DNA of 64,000 nt from Gammaproteobacteria bacterium (GTDB lineage Bacteria; Pseudomonadota; Gammaproteobacteria; Steroidobacterales; Foliamicaceae), in contig VXYS01000004.1 in the NCBI GenBank assembly GCA_009845905.1, forward strand, positions 215,285 through 279,284. The letters are read 5' to 3'. The notes beneath the pieces are model-generated. The model searched no databases. It was not told the origin of the DNA and saw only the letters and a program-made list of their open reading frames with translations. Shown in pieces: positions 8,718-17,489 of the stretch; the first letter of the stretch is position 1; each line of letters starts with the position of its first letter. Made by a program: the position numbers and the translations under genes.

Positions 8718-9434
8718 ATGCGAAATCAGCGGTCGCAAACACATCCTGTAAGCGCATTCTTCGGTGTACTGACTGCATGCAGTCTCGTGCTTTCGTCCGC
8801 TGGCGCCGCGGCAAGCGAGGAGGCAATCGTGGACGCCGATTTCAACCCCTTGGCCGAGCTGGGACGGGAACGCCGCCGCCAGGTCCAGGTCCGTCAATCC
8901 TTAATGGGCGCATTGGAACAGGTGCAGCCGGGAGACGACAGTCTCGCCGACCTGTTCGAAGCCTGCGCCGACTACCTGGTTAACTCGATGGACCGGCTCG
9001 ACCTCACGGACATTAACATCCACGACTTGCTGAAGGAGCGCGTTCCCAAGGACAACGCGGAGGTTCACGAGGCGCTGCAAACACTCGCAATCCGCCAGGA
9101 AAGAGCGAGAGCCGAAAATGCGCTGCTCGCTGAGACGCTTGACGCGTATCGCCAGGCGGACCGCGCCGATTTTGCCGTCCTGGACGAGGCGCTAAGGCAC
9201 TACCACGCCGTAATGTCGGAATTAATGACGCCGCGCAAGAACCCCTTCAGCGACTACACCGATGTCCTGTTCACAATGGACGACTGGACGAATATTGCCG
9301 AGGTCAGCGCCGAATCCATAGCCGCTGAAGACCGCCTTTTCGACTCGGTTTCGGCGGCGGCTCCGGACACTCTGAAGCCGGACGCCTTCTCCGGCACGCA
9401 CGGCATGCAACGGCCGCCTGTTTCGAACAAGTGA
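8718..9434 (+). CDS. Exported protein of unknown function
   Basis: I do not recognise this 238-residue protein. From the ATG at 8718 it has a clear Sec signal peptide (basic RNQRSQTH, hydrophobic SAFFGVLTACSLVLSSAG, cleavage after AAA), so the mature part should be periplasmic or surface-bound. The mature part is acidic and mostly predicted helical, with long charged stretches such as ELGRERRRQVQVRQSL and IRQERARAENALLAETLD that suggest a coiled coil, and no transmembrane segment or catalytic motif. An in-frame GTG 48 bases upstream lies inside the hairpin repeat and is unlikely to be the start. The gene stands alone between mnmA and the RRM protein gene. Confidence 0.7.
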   Translation: MRNQRSQTHPVSAFFGVLTACSLVLSSAGAAASEEAIVDADFNPLAELGRERRRQVQVRQSLMGALEQVQPGDDSLADLFEACADYLVNSMDRLDLTDINIHDLLKERVPKDNAEVHEALQTLAIRQERARAENALLAETLDAYRQADRADFAVLDEALRHYHAVMSELMTPRKNPFSDYTDVLFTMDDWTNIAEVSAESIAAEDRLFDSVSAAAPDTLKPDAFSGTHGMQRPPVSNK

Positions 9435-9457
9435 TCCCCATCACCCCACTCTCAGGC

Positions 9458-9463
9458 TAGAAT
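9458..9463 (+). promoter_or_regulatory. Possible -10 box for the RRM protein gene
   Basis: TAGAAT 85 bases before the RRM protein start would give a leader of roughly 80 nucleotides. No convincing -35 is seen. Bacterial RRM proteins are often cold-regulated through their leader, so the position is worth noting, but the call is weak. Confidence 0.25.
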
Positions 9464-9548
9464 GTACATTCATATCCGCAATTCTTGCGGGCCAACGAGC
9501 ACCCAGCCCACTAGTACGCAGGCGCTAACCAACTCTTTGGAAGGAATC

Positions 9549-9854
9549 ATGGGAAGAAAACTGTACGTAGGCAATCTGCCCTATTCGGCAACGGAAAGTT
9601 CCGTTACGGAGAAGTTCGCCGAGTCCGGGACCGTCGAGTCCTGCAATCTGATCAGCGATCGTGACACGGGTCGCAGCAAGGGTTTCGGCTTTGTGGAAAT
9701 GGCCACCGACGCCGAGGCTCAGGCGGCCATCGAAAACCTTGACGGCTCCGACTATGACGGCCGCCCCATGAGGGTGAACGAAGCCAGGCCGCAGCAAAAG
9801 AGATCCGCAGGCCGGGATCGCGGTGGTTATGGCGGCGGCAGGTATCGCCACTGA
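9549..9854 (+). CDS. Small RRM-type RNA-binding protein
   Basis: This 101-residue protein has one complete RNA recognition motif: RNP2 is KLYVGNLPY (residues 4-12) and RNP1 is SKGFGFVEM (about 43-51). A short Arg/Gly tail (GRDRGGYGGGRYRH) follows, as in cyanobacterial and proteobacterial glycine-rich Rbp proteins. It probably binds single-stranded RNA and may act as a cold-induced chaperone, which is inference from the family. The start at 9549 is preceded by a strong GGAAGGA. An upstream in-frame ATG at 9462 would add residues unlike any RRM protein and is not used here. Confidence 0.92.
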   Translation: MGRKLYVGNLPYSATESSVTEKFAESGTVESCNLISDRDTGRSKGFGFVEMATDAEAQAAIENLDGSDYDGRPMRVNEARPQQKRSAGRDRGGYGGGRYRH

Positions 9855-9869
9855 CCTTTACTCGATCCG

Positions 9870-11243
9870 CTAGTTCTCCCGGATGCGGGCGAGTTCGCGA
9901 CGGAAGCAGCGCAGGGTAACGGGGGCCAGCGCCAGCACGATCGAACCGTAGATCAGCGGAACAGCCGCAAACGCCAGCGCCAGTCCCTTGGCGCCGGTCG
10001 CTCCGGGGAGGACGGACTCCAGGAACGCATCGAAGCCTGCGATCCCGGTGCCCCCGTTGAACCAGTCCGAGAGCCAGCCGACGGTGGATGGCCCCAGCGT
10101 CAGGCCGGTAATGCTGATCGCCATGTAATAGACCGCGCTGATCTGTCCCCGGAACTGGGGCGGCGTGATCATCAACAACGCCGTCAACCCGGTTGCCGTT
10201 GTGGTGGCGATGCCCACCAGGCTCATGCCCAGGACGATAAAGGCGGATGTCGTTCCGGGCATCAGGCCGATCAGAAAGCCCGTGGGCACGAACAGGAACG
10301 TCCCTGCGACGGCGATCGCCAAGGGGGCGTTGTCCTGCCCCCGCCGCACCAGGTAGTCCGACAGGGCGCCGGCCGAGAAAACGGTGGCGGGTGCGCAAAC
10401 CAGTGTCACGATCGCCTTGGTCTTGGCGAATTCGGGCGCTTCCATTCCCCAGGTGCGCACGAACATCTCGGGCATCCAGAAATGCGTGTAGGCCACCGTA
10501 GTCATCAGGCAAAACGGCAACACAAATGTCAGGTACGTCTTCCAGTTCGAGAACAGGTAACGGAACATGAGCCAGGGCGCGCTGGAGGTTCCCTGCTTGA
10601 GGTCCCGTCGCACGGGCTCCCTCACGGTCAGCATGGCCAAGGCCAGCAGCAGCCCGGGAACCCCCACGATAATGAACACCGCCTGCCAGGGCCTGATGGC
10701 GCCCACCAGCGGCCAATCCAGGACCTCTACCCCGCGTAATGCCGCCAGTAACGCGCCGATCGCGTAATACGCGGTAGCGGTGCCCAGCGAAAGCGCCATG
10801 GAATAGACCGCGATCGCCTTGCCGCGCTTTTCCTTGGGAAAGCTGTCGGCGACCATCGACATGGTGCAGGGACTCAGCGCGGCCTCGCCCACCCCGACGC
10901 TCATGCGCAGTAAAAACAAATGCAGATAGTTACTCGCCAGCCCGCATAGAGCGGTCGCCGCCGACCACAGAGCGATCGCGCAACTGACGATACTCACACG
11001 GCGTGTGCGGTCCGCCAGCCAACCCAGCGGCAGGCCCATGGTGGCGTAGAAGATGCCGAAGGCCAGGCCCAGCAGGAGGCCCATCTGACTGTCGGTCACA
11101 CCCAGGTCCGCCTGGATCGGCCCCACCAGCAGGCCGATCACGGTGCGGTCGATGTAGGAAATGAAGTAGGCCAGCGTAAGCAGCGCCACCATGTACCAGG
11201 ATCGCTTCGGGCTGGGATAAGGCGGCTTGTTCAGGTTGTTCAT
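9870..11243 (-). CDS. MFS transporter, Spinster-like
   Basis: This is a 12-segment major facilitator carrier of 457 residues in the inner membrane. The first segment reads LLTLAYFISYIDRTVIGLLV. The MFS loop 2-3 signature appears as GLPLGWLADRTRR, and helix 4 carries RMSVGVGEAALSPCTMSM, typical of the Spns-like carriers of bacteria that live on complex organic matter. Its ATG at 11243 overlaps the stop of the upstream reductase (TGATG), so the pair is coupled and the carrier may import that enzyme's substrate. The substrate is unknown. A paralogue of the same subfamily lies at 53796-55130. Confidence 0.88.
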   Translation of the reverse strand: MNNLNKPPYPSPKRSWYMVALLTLAYFISYIDRTVIGLLVGPIQADLGVTDSQMGLLLGLAFGIFYATMGLPLGWLADRTRRVSIVSCAIALWSAATALCGLASNYLHLFLLRMSVGVGEAALSPCTMSMVADSFPKEKRGKAIAVYSMALSLGTATAYYAIGALLAALRGVEVLDWPLVGAIRPWQAVFIIVGVPGLLLALAMLTVREPVRRDLKQGTSSAPWLMFRYLFSNWKTYLTFVLPFCLMTTVAYTHFWMPEMFVRTWGMEAPEFAKTKAIVTLVCAPATVFSAGALSDYLVRRGQDNAPLAIAVAGTFLFVPTGFLIGLMPGTTSAFIVLGMSLVGIATTTATGLTALLMITPPQFRGQISAVYYMAISITGLTLGPSTVGWLSDWFNGGTGIAGFDAFLESVLPGATGAKGLALAFAAVPLIYGSIVLALAPVTLRCFRRELARIREN

Positions 11244-12277
11244 CAGTGATGCTTCTCCGGTTCTCCCCGCACGCTGCAGCATTGCACGCCTACGTTGCGC
11301 CCATCGTACAGCCTCGCCAAGGCATCGGGCATGTTCTCGAAACCCTCCACCACATCCTGGACGGGTTTGAGCTTACCCGCCTTGATCCACGCCGCCAGTC
11401 CGTCGAAGGCGTCCTGGAAGCGGTCCTGGTAGTTGTAGACGAAGAATCCGCTCATGCTGCCGTTCACGCGGCGCAGGTTCAGGTAGTTGGACAGCGCGAA
11501 GCTTTCCTCTCTCAGATATTCGGAAATAGACCCGCACAGCACGATGCGCGCGCCGAGTGCGAGATTGTCCAGGCAGGCGGCGAGCAAATCGCCGCCCACG
11601 TTGTCGAAGTAGAGATCCATCCCGTCCGGGCAGAGCTCGGCGACGCGCGCGCAGGCGTCCTCGTTCTTGTAGTCGATGGCCTTCTCGCAGCCCAGTTCCC
11701 GGATGAAGCGGCATTTCTCCGGCCCCCCGGCAATGCCGATCACGCGGCAGCCATGGATCTTCAGCATCTGCACCACGATCGAACCAACCCCGCCAGCCGC
11801 TCCGGAAACGACCGCCAGGTCGCCGGCCCTGGGACGCCCGCAGTCCAGCAGTCCCCAGTAGGCGCTGACCCCGGTCATCCCGAGCACGCCGGCGCCCAGC
11901 GAAAACGGCAGGCCGTAGTCCCTGCACTTGAAGAACCGCTCGCGGGTCGTGGCGGCCGTGACCTTCCACGTCTGCCAGCCGAGCTGTCCCTGAACGATGT
12001 CCCCGGGCTGGTAGTCCGGGTGGTTGGACTCCGCCACTTCGCCCACTCCGCGCCCGTGGATCACGTCGCCTATGTCCAGCGGCGTCTCTCCCGAGGGATT
12101 AAGGCCCTGCATGTACATGCGCATCACCGGCGCCAGGCCCAGGTAGCGCGTCTTCACCAGCATTTCGCCTGGCCCGGGATCGGGAATTGCCCGTTCGGCC
12201 AACTCAAAGTCGCTCGGGCGCACGTTGCCTTCCGGCCGCGCCGCAATGCGCCACTGCAGGTTGACGTCCTCTCGCAA
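11243..12277 (-). CDS. MDR-family NADP-dependent oxidoreductase (prostaglandin reductase / CurA-like)
   Basis: This 344-residue medium-chain reductase lacks the zinc-ligand pattern and resembles leukotriene B4 dehydrogenase, prostaglandin reductase and CurA, which reduce the double bond of enones with NADPH. The nucleotide site is SGAAGGVGSIVVQMLKI, and GVLGMTGVSAYWGLL and YFDNVGGDLLAACL are subfamily blocks. The start is TTG with GGAAGGAGG about ten bases before it. It is translationally coupled to the MFS carrier downstream, suggesting uptake and reduction of an unsaturated carbonyl compound. That substrate class is inference. Confidence 0.88.
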   Translation of the reverse strand: MREDVNLQWRIAARPEGNVRPSDFELAERAIPDPGPGEMLVKTRYLGLAPVMRMYMQGLNPSGETPLDIGDVIHGRGVGEVAESNHPDYQPGDIVQGQLGWQTWKVTAATTRERFFKCRDYGLPFSLGAGVLGMTGVSAYWGLLDCGRPRAGDLAVVSGAAGGVGSIVVQMLKIHGCRVIGIAGGPEKCRFIRELGCEKAIDYKNEDACARVAELCPDGMDLYFDNVGGDLLAACLDNLALGARIVLCGSISEYLREESFALSNYLNLRRVNGSMSGFFVYNYQDRFQDAFDGLAAWIKAGKLKPVQDVVEGFENMPDALARLYDGRNVGVQCCSVRGEPEKHH

Positions 12278-12322
12278 AGTGCTGCGCCCTCCTTCCCGGC
12301 GGCCACTATACTGGAATGGGCG

Positions 12323-12856
12323 CTACTGCTCCTGCTCGATCATTTCGTAGATCTCGACCATGTGGCCCGTGGGAGCGCGCAGCAGGATAGTCATCGAGCG
12401 GCCCGTGCGGGACGGTCCGTAGGGCTTGACGATGTCGACGCCATGCTCGACGGCGCGGTCGTAAACGTCGCGAATATTCTTGCCCATGTGCACCAGCACT
12501 ACGCCGCCATGGGCCGTCCCTGAATCGGGAAGATCAAGCTCGGGAAAATCCGGGGTGTCCTCCACCATCAACAGGCCAATCATGGCCCCGTCTTTGGACG
12601 TGAAGATGGTGAAGTAAGTGGTCGAATCTTCGTTCCAACCCAGCGGATGGGCAAAACCCGTGCGCGGTTCCGGATCGCCGGCGTATTCGAAGCCCATTAC
12701 GTCCCTCCAGAACGTGATGGACGGCTCGAGGTCGGCAAGGCGGGCAAGCACCGCCGTGCGTATGAAGGTAGCGTAGCCCGGCTCGGGTTCGTGGCTGTCC
12801 GCCTGGGCGCCGGCGACTATCAGAGCGCCGGCAAGCAATACAAGAAATCTGCGCAT
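12323..12856 (-). CDS. Exported VOC (glyoxalase/bleomycin-resistance fold) protein
   Basis: This 177-residue protein opens with a Sec signal peptide (MRRFLVLLAGALIVAGAQA|D), and the rest is one VOC-superfamily unit: VLARLADLEPSITFWRDVMG at the first beta-alpha-beta, then HGGVVLVHMGKNIRDVYDRA and SMTILLRAPTGHMVEIYEM at the second half. Paired metal ligands could include the His near HGGVVLV and Glu in VEIYEM. VOC enzymes are normally cytosolic, so the signal peptide is odd. A start further upstream at 12964 is possible in frame but would bury the signal, so 12856 is preferred. Its substrate is unknown. Confidence 0.82.
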   Translation of the reverse strand: MRRFLVLLAGALIVAGAQADSHEPEPGYATFIRTAVLARLADLEPSITFWRDVMGFEYAGDPEPRTGFAHPLGWNEDSTTYFTIFTSKDGAMIGLLMVEDTPDFPELDLPDSGTAHGGVVLVHMGKNIRDVYDRAVEHGVDIVKPYGPSRTGRSMTILLRAPTGHMVEIYEMIEQEQ

Positions 12857-12968
12857 GGGTGTGCTCCCTGTCCTGTTTCGGGGAGAGTATAGGCGGGCCG
12901 CGCCAGCCCGTGTCCCTCTTCGGAAATTCCGCGCTAAACTTATCGAACCGCTAACCGAGGGCACTCAC

Positions 12969-14051
12969 ATGATCCCGATCAGCCAGAGACACCGCGCCGG
13001 ACTTCAGTTCCTGGGGTCGCTGCAGCACTTTTCCTCCAGCCACATTCGCGACCTCGCGCGGGAGCAGTTCGCCGCCAGCGAGAAAGGACGGGAGCTCCTT
13101 GAGGCCGAGGTCGCGCCGGAGCCGCGCGCCCAGTTGAAACGCGCGCGGGAAGCCCGCAAGGCGGCGCTGGACTGTCCGGCCTACCAGCACGAGAGGCTCT
13201 ACCAGCGCTACGTGGCCGAAGAGAATTTCGTGCGCGCGATTCCGGCCGTGGAGGAAAAGCGCGAGGACTGCCTCAGGGTCCTGAGCCACGAGCCCGAATT
13301 CCAGGGCGGCTCGCTGGAACTCGACGACAGCGTTCCGATTCCGAAGTACTACGAAGGCGTGGAGTGGCACCTGGAACCCGGAGGCTGGGACGGCTACGAC
13401 CTGGCTACCCCGATGTTCATGGCCGGCGTGGCTCCATACGTGTTCTCCCGCGGCGGCTATGCGGCGGTGGAAGTGGACCAGGACATACGGCGGCAGCGCG
13501 TGGACGTCGTGAGCCTGCTGCCGAAAGACCACTACGACCGCATCTACGAGCCCGGATGCGGAGGACTGGGAGCGCTGGCGGCCTGCAGCAAGGTCTATCC
13601 CGAGGCCGAGCTGACCGGGAGCGACATCTCCACGGCGCTGCTCAAGGGCGGACACAAGGCCGCGCGCAACATGGGCATACCGATCCACCTGAAGCAGCGC
13701 GACGCGCGCGACACGGGCGAGCCGGACGAGTCCTACGACGCCGTGCTGATGTACGCGCTGCTGCATGAAATGCCCGTGAAGGTGAGCATCGACACCATCC
13801 GCGAGGCGTACCGGATCCTCAAGCCCGGCGGCGACATCGTGATCAACGACCCGCCGCCGTTCTGCCGCGTGGACGCGTTCCAGGCCGCGATCCTGGACTG
13901 GGAAAGCGAATACCGCGGGGAACCCTTCTTCAGCGCCGCCTGCTCGATGGACTGGGCAACAGTGCTCGAAGAAGTCGGCTTCAAGGTGCTCGAAGCGCGC
14001 GCGCTGGATTCAAGGGGCTATCCCTGGGTCAACGTAGCAACCAAGCCTTGA
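12969..14051 (+). CDS. SAM-dependent methyltransferase with helical N-terminal domain (module copy 1)
   Basis: This class I methyltransferase has 360 residues. Residues 1-120 are helical and charged, and PKYYEGVEWHLEPGGWDG (125-142) leads into the Rossmann part, where motif I is IYEPGCGGLGALAA (193-206), the acidic motif II is ELTGSDIS, motif IV region is VLMYALLHEMP and post-motif is ILKPGGDIVINDPPP. The C-terminus LEEVGFKVLEARAL is standard. The same architecture and the GG(W/Y)xG block occur at 44345 and 48615. The gene is followed after three bases by a small partner gene. The acceptor substrate is unknown; nothing in it indicates rRNA, tRNA or quinone methylation. Confidence 0.88.
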   Translation: MIPISQRHRAGLQFLGSLQHFSSSHIRDLAREQFAASEKGRELLEAEVAPEPRAQLKRAREARKAALDCPAYQHERLYQRYVAEENFVRAIPAVEEKREDCLRVLSHEPEFQGGSLELDDSVPIPKYYEGVEWHLEPGGWDGYDLATPMFMAGVAPYVFSRGGYAAVEVDQDIRRQRVDVVSLLPKDHYDRIYEPGCGGLGALAACSKVYPEAELTGSDISTALLKGGHKAARNMGIPIHLKQRDARDTGEPDESYDAVLMYALLHEMPVKVSIDTIREAYRILKPGGDIVINDPPPFCRVDAFQAAILDWESEYRGEPFFSAACSMDWATVLEEVGFKVLEARALDSRGYPWVNVATKP

Positions 14052-14054
14052 GCG

Positions 14055-14351
14055 GTGACTAAACCGCCGACACGGCCGCTTACCGGCGACGAGAGCCTGG
14101 ATCGCCTGCTGCGCATGAACACGGAGCTCCTGTCGGAGCTCTGGATTCTGCGCGACAGAGTGATGGTCCTCGAGAAAATCCTTGAGGAGAAAGGCCTGCT
14201 GGACGCCAGGGCGATAGACGACTATGCGCCGTCTCCGGACTTCGGCGAGGCTCTGCAGGACGAGCGCGACCGGTTGGTGCGGCGCGTGGCCGGCGCGCCC
14301 TGGACCGAGGAGTTCACCTGGCAGTCACTCGTCGAGCGCGGCGGGCGGTAG
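14055..14351 (+). CDS. Small helical partner of the methyltransferase (module copy 1)
   Basis: This is a 98-residue protein with no recognised domain. Its core LLSELWILRDRVMVLEKILE, then KGLLD and LVRRVAGAP, matches the small proteins at 45403 and 49747 at the same spacing, and all three sit beside a methyltransferase of one family. The core looks like an amphipathic helix suited to a coiled coil or to docking on the enzyme. The start is GTG three bases after the methyltransferase stop. The last 27 bases overlap the end of the convergent CusA gene. A regulatory or structural subunit is my inference. Confidence 0.78.
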   Translation: MTKPPTRPLTGDESLDRLLRMNTELLSELWILRDRVMVLEKILEEKGLLDARAIDDYAPSPDFGEALQDERDRLVRRVAGAPWTEEFTWQSLVERGGR

Positions 14352-17300
14352 CCGCCGCCCGACCCAGGCGAAATACACCGCCGGGATCACCAACAGCGTA
14401 AGCGCCGTCGTCGAGATCATCCCGCCCAGCATCGGCAACGCGATGCGGCGCATCACGTCCGCACCGAGTCCGCCGGTCAGGAAGATCGGCGCCAGGCCGG
14501 CCAGCACAGTGATCACGGTCATGAGGATCGGACGAAGACGCAAGGCGGATCCGACACTGATCGACAGCGCGAGTTCCTCCCGATTGGCGGGCCTGTCCTC
14601 GCGCACGTGGTTGTCGATGTACATCACCATGACCACCGCGGTCTCGGCCGCGACTCCGCCAAGCGCAATGAAGCCCACCGCCACGGCCACGGAAAGGTTG
14701 TAGCCGGCCAACCATACCGCCCAGAGCCCCCCGATCAGGCCGAACGGCAGCGAAAGCATGATCATGGCGGTGCGGTCAAGCCGGCCGAAGTGCAGCATGA
14801 GCAGCAGGAAGATCAGCCCGACAGCCGAAGGTATGGCGATATTGAGCCGTTCGCCCGCCGCCTGGATCTGCTCGTACTGGCCCGACCACTCGATGGCGTA
14901 GCCGGGGGGCAAGGTCACGCTGCGGTCCACAAGGCTCCGTGCCTCGGACACGTAGCCACCCAGATCGCGCCCCTCGATGTCCACGAACACCCAGCCGGTA
15001 AGGCGCGCGTTCTCCGAGCGGATCATCGGAGGCCCTTCTGTGAAGGTCACGCGCGCCAGTTCGGCAAGCGGGATGTGCGCCCCGGTGGGCGTCGGGACCA
15101 GGATGTTCTCGAGATCGGCGCTGGTCTCGCGAAACGGCCGGTCGTAGCGCAGCATGATGTCGTAACGCTCGCGCCCTTCCACGCTCTCGGCCAGCTTCAT
15201 GCCCCCCAGCGCGGTCTGGATGACCGACTGGAATACGCCCATGTCGATATTGCGCCGCGCGAGCTCGGAGCGGTCCGGCAGGATCTCCAGGTAGTTGCCC
15301 CCCAGGACACGGTCGGCAAGCGCGGTGCGCGTCCCCGACACCATTCCGACGACCGATTCCACTTCGCGGGCCAGACGCTCGAGTTCGCCCAGGTCGTCTC
15401 CGGTGATCTTCACGCCCACCGGCGTGCGCACGCCGGTCGAGACCATATCCATGCGGATATTGATCGGGTAACCCCAGGAGTTGACCAGGCCCGGCATCTG
15501 CAGGCGGCCGTTCAGGTCCTCGACAAGCCGCTCGGGGGTCATGCCTTCGCGCCATTCGGACTGAGGCTTGAGGCGGATCCAGGACTCGATCATCGTCAGC
15601 GGCGCCGGGTCGGTCGCGGTGTCCGCGCGGCCGGCCTTGCCGAACACGCTTTCTACCTCGGGCACCGCGGCGATCACGCGGTTAGTCTGACCGAGCACTT
15701 CGCGAATCTTCGTCGAGGACACGCCCGGCAGCGTCGTGGGCATATAGAGCAGTTCACCCTCGTACAGGGGCGGCATGAACTCCGATCCCAGCCGTGACAA
15801 GGGCACGACGGAACTGGCGATCAGGACGGCCGCGACCGCCGCGGTGATCCACTTGAAGCGCAGGGCCAGGCGCAGGCAGGGAGCGTAGAGTCGGGCCGCG
15901 AACTCGCTGACGGGATTGCGGACCCGTATTTGCCCTCGCAGCAGGAGAAAGATAAGCACCGGCACCAGCGTGACCGACAGCAGTGCGGCGAACGCCATCG
16001 CATACGTCTTGGTAAAGACCAGCGGCGCGAACAGGCGGTAACTCTCGCCGGTCAGGGCAAACACGGGAAGAAAGGAAACGGTGATGATGAGCAGGGAAAA
16101 GAAAATCCCCGGGCCCACTTCCTGCGCCGCCCGGATCACGGCGCGCTGCCGGGCGCCGCGTCCCGAAGCGGGGCCGATCTCCGCAATCCTGCGGTTGGCG
16201 TTCTCCACCATGACGATGGAGGCGTCGACCATAGTCCCGATGGCGATCGCAATGCCTCCCAGCGACATGATGTTGGCCGTGACGCCCTGGGCGGACATGA
16301 TCACGAACGCACCCAGCACGCCAAGCGGTAGCGTGATCAGCGCCACGAACGCCGAACGGATGTGCAACAGGAAGATGACGATAACCAGCGCGACGGCGAT
16401 GCCCTCCTCTATCAGCTTGCGCATTAGGTAGGAAACCGCGCCCTCGATCAGGGGCGAGCGGTCATAGGTGGTGACGATGCGAACGCCCTCGGGCAGACCG
16501 CGCTCGAGTTCAGCGAGTTTGGCCTTGACCCGCTCGATGACCTGCAAGGCGTTCTCGCCGTCGCGCATGACCACGATGCCGGCAACCGTCTCGCCGGCTC
16601 CGTCAAGCTCCACGATGCCGCGGCGCAGGGCGGGACCTTCCACGATACGAGAAACGTCGGCCAGCGTGACCGGCGTGCCATCCTCCGCGTACACCACGAC
16701 CTTTTCCAGATCCAGGCGGTCCTCCACGTAGCCGGAGGAACGGATCACGAACTCGCTTTCGCCCTGCTCCAGCACCCGTCCGCCGACTTCGCTGGACGCC
16801 GCCCGTACGGCCTCGGAAATGCGCCGGATCGACACGTCGTAGGCGCGCAGCTTGTTGGGATCGATCAGCACCTGGTACTCGCGCACGAATCCGCCCACGG
16901 ACGCCACTTCCGCCACCCCGTCGACGCCCGCCAGCTCGAACTTGAGGAACCAGTCCTGCAGCGAGCGCAACTGGGCCAGATCCGTGCGTCCGGTCTCGTC
17001 CACGAGCGCGTACTGATAAATCCAGCCCACGCCGGTGGCGTCCGGTCCGATCTGCGGCCGGGCGCCGGGCGGCAGTTCGGTGCTCAGGCGCGACAGCGCC
17101 TCGACGACCCGCGAGCGCCCCCAGTAGAGGTCCACGTCGTCTTCAAAGATCACGTAGACGAAGCTGGTGCCGAACATGGAAGAGCCACGCACGTCCTTGG
17201 TCCTGGGCAGGCCCAGCATGTTCGCCGACAGCGGGTAGGTCACCAGGTCTTCCACGATCTGCGGCGACTGGCCCGGGAACTCCGTGCGGATGATCACCTG

Positions 17301-17486
17301 CGTGTCGGTAAGGTCCGGAATGGCGTCCAGCGGCGTCCTCTCCAGGGAAAGCCAGCCCGCCAGCGCAAGTCCGGCGGCCAGCGTCAGGACGATGACCGGA
17401 TTGTCGGCCGACCAGGCGATCAGCCGCGCGATTGCCGAGTCCGTCGGGTCGCGGCCGGCCAGTTCGTTGACGGGTGGACCAGCCAT
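14325..17486 (-). CDS. cusA: Copper/silver efflux RND pump, CusA-like
   Basis: This 1053-residue inner-membrane pump belongs to the heavy-metal RND family and would export Cu(I)/Ag(I) through the CusB-CusC assembly. It shows the family start SADNPVIVLTLAAG, the helix-4 segment GGIAIAIGTMVDASIVMVEN and the transmembrane acids expected there. The three methionines of the CusA metal path appear conserved: ELLYMPTTLPG, DPAPLTMIESW and IRMDMVSTGVRTPVG. That argues for monovalent metals rather than CzcA-type zinc/cobalt export. It is the last gene of the operon, three bases after the adaptor gene, and its end overlaps the convergent small gene at 14055-14351. Confidence 0.94.
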   Translation of the reverse strand: MAGPPVNELAGRDPTDSAIARLIAWSADNPVIVLTLAAGLALAGWLSLERTPLDAIPDLTDTQVIIRTEFPGQSPQIVEDLVTYPLSANMLGLPRTKDVRGSSMFGTSFVYVIFEDDVDLYWGRSRVVEALSRLSTELPPGARPQIGPDATGVGWIYQYALVDETGRTDLAQLRSLQDWFLKFELAGVDGVAEVASVGGFVREYQVLIDPNKLRAYDVSIRRISEAVRAASSEVGGRVLEQGESEFVIRSSGYVEDRLDLEKVVVYAEDGTPVTLADVSRIVEGPALRRGIVELDGAGETVAGIVVMRDGENALQVIERVKAKLAELERGLPEGVRIVTTYDRSPLIEGAVSYLMRKLIEEGIAVALVIVIFLLHIRSAFVALITLPLGVLGAFVIMSAQGVTANIMSLGGIAIAIGTMVDASIVMVENANRRIAEIGPASGRGARQRAVIRAAQEVGPGIFFSLLIITVSFLPVFALTGESYRLFAPLVFTKTYAMAFAALLSVTLVPVLIFLLLRGQIRVRNPVSEFAARLYAPCLRLALRFKWITAAVAAVLIASSVVPLSRLGSEFMPPLYEGELLYMPTTLPGVSSTKIREVLGQTNRVIAAVPEVESVFGKAGRADTATDPAPLTMIESWIRLKPQSEWREGMTPERLVEDLNGRLQMPGLVNSWGYPINIRMDMVSTGVRTPVGVKITGDDLGELERLAREVESVVGMVSGTRTALADRVLGGNYLEILPDRSELARRNIDMGVFQSVIQTALGGMKLAESVEGRERYDIMLRYDRPFRETSADLENILVPTPTGAHIPLAELARVTFTEGPPMIRSENARLTGWVFVDIEGRDLGGYVSEARSLVDRSVTLPPGYAIEWSGQYEQIQAAGERLNIAIPSAVGLIFLLLMLHFGRLDRTAMIMLSLPFGLIGGLWAVWLAGYNLSVAVAVGFIALGGVAAETAVVMVMYIDNHVREDRPANREELALSISVGSALRLRPILMTVITVLAGLAPIFLTGGLGADVMRRIALPMLGGMISTTALTLLVIPAVYFAWVGRRLPPAALDE

Positions 17487-17489
17487 GCG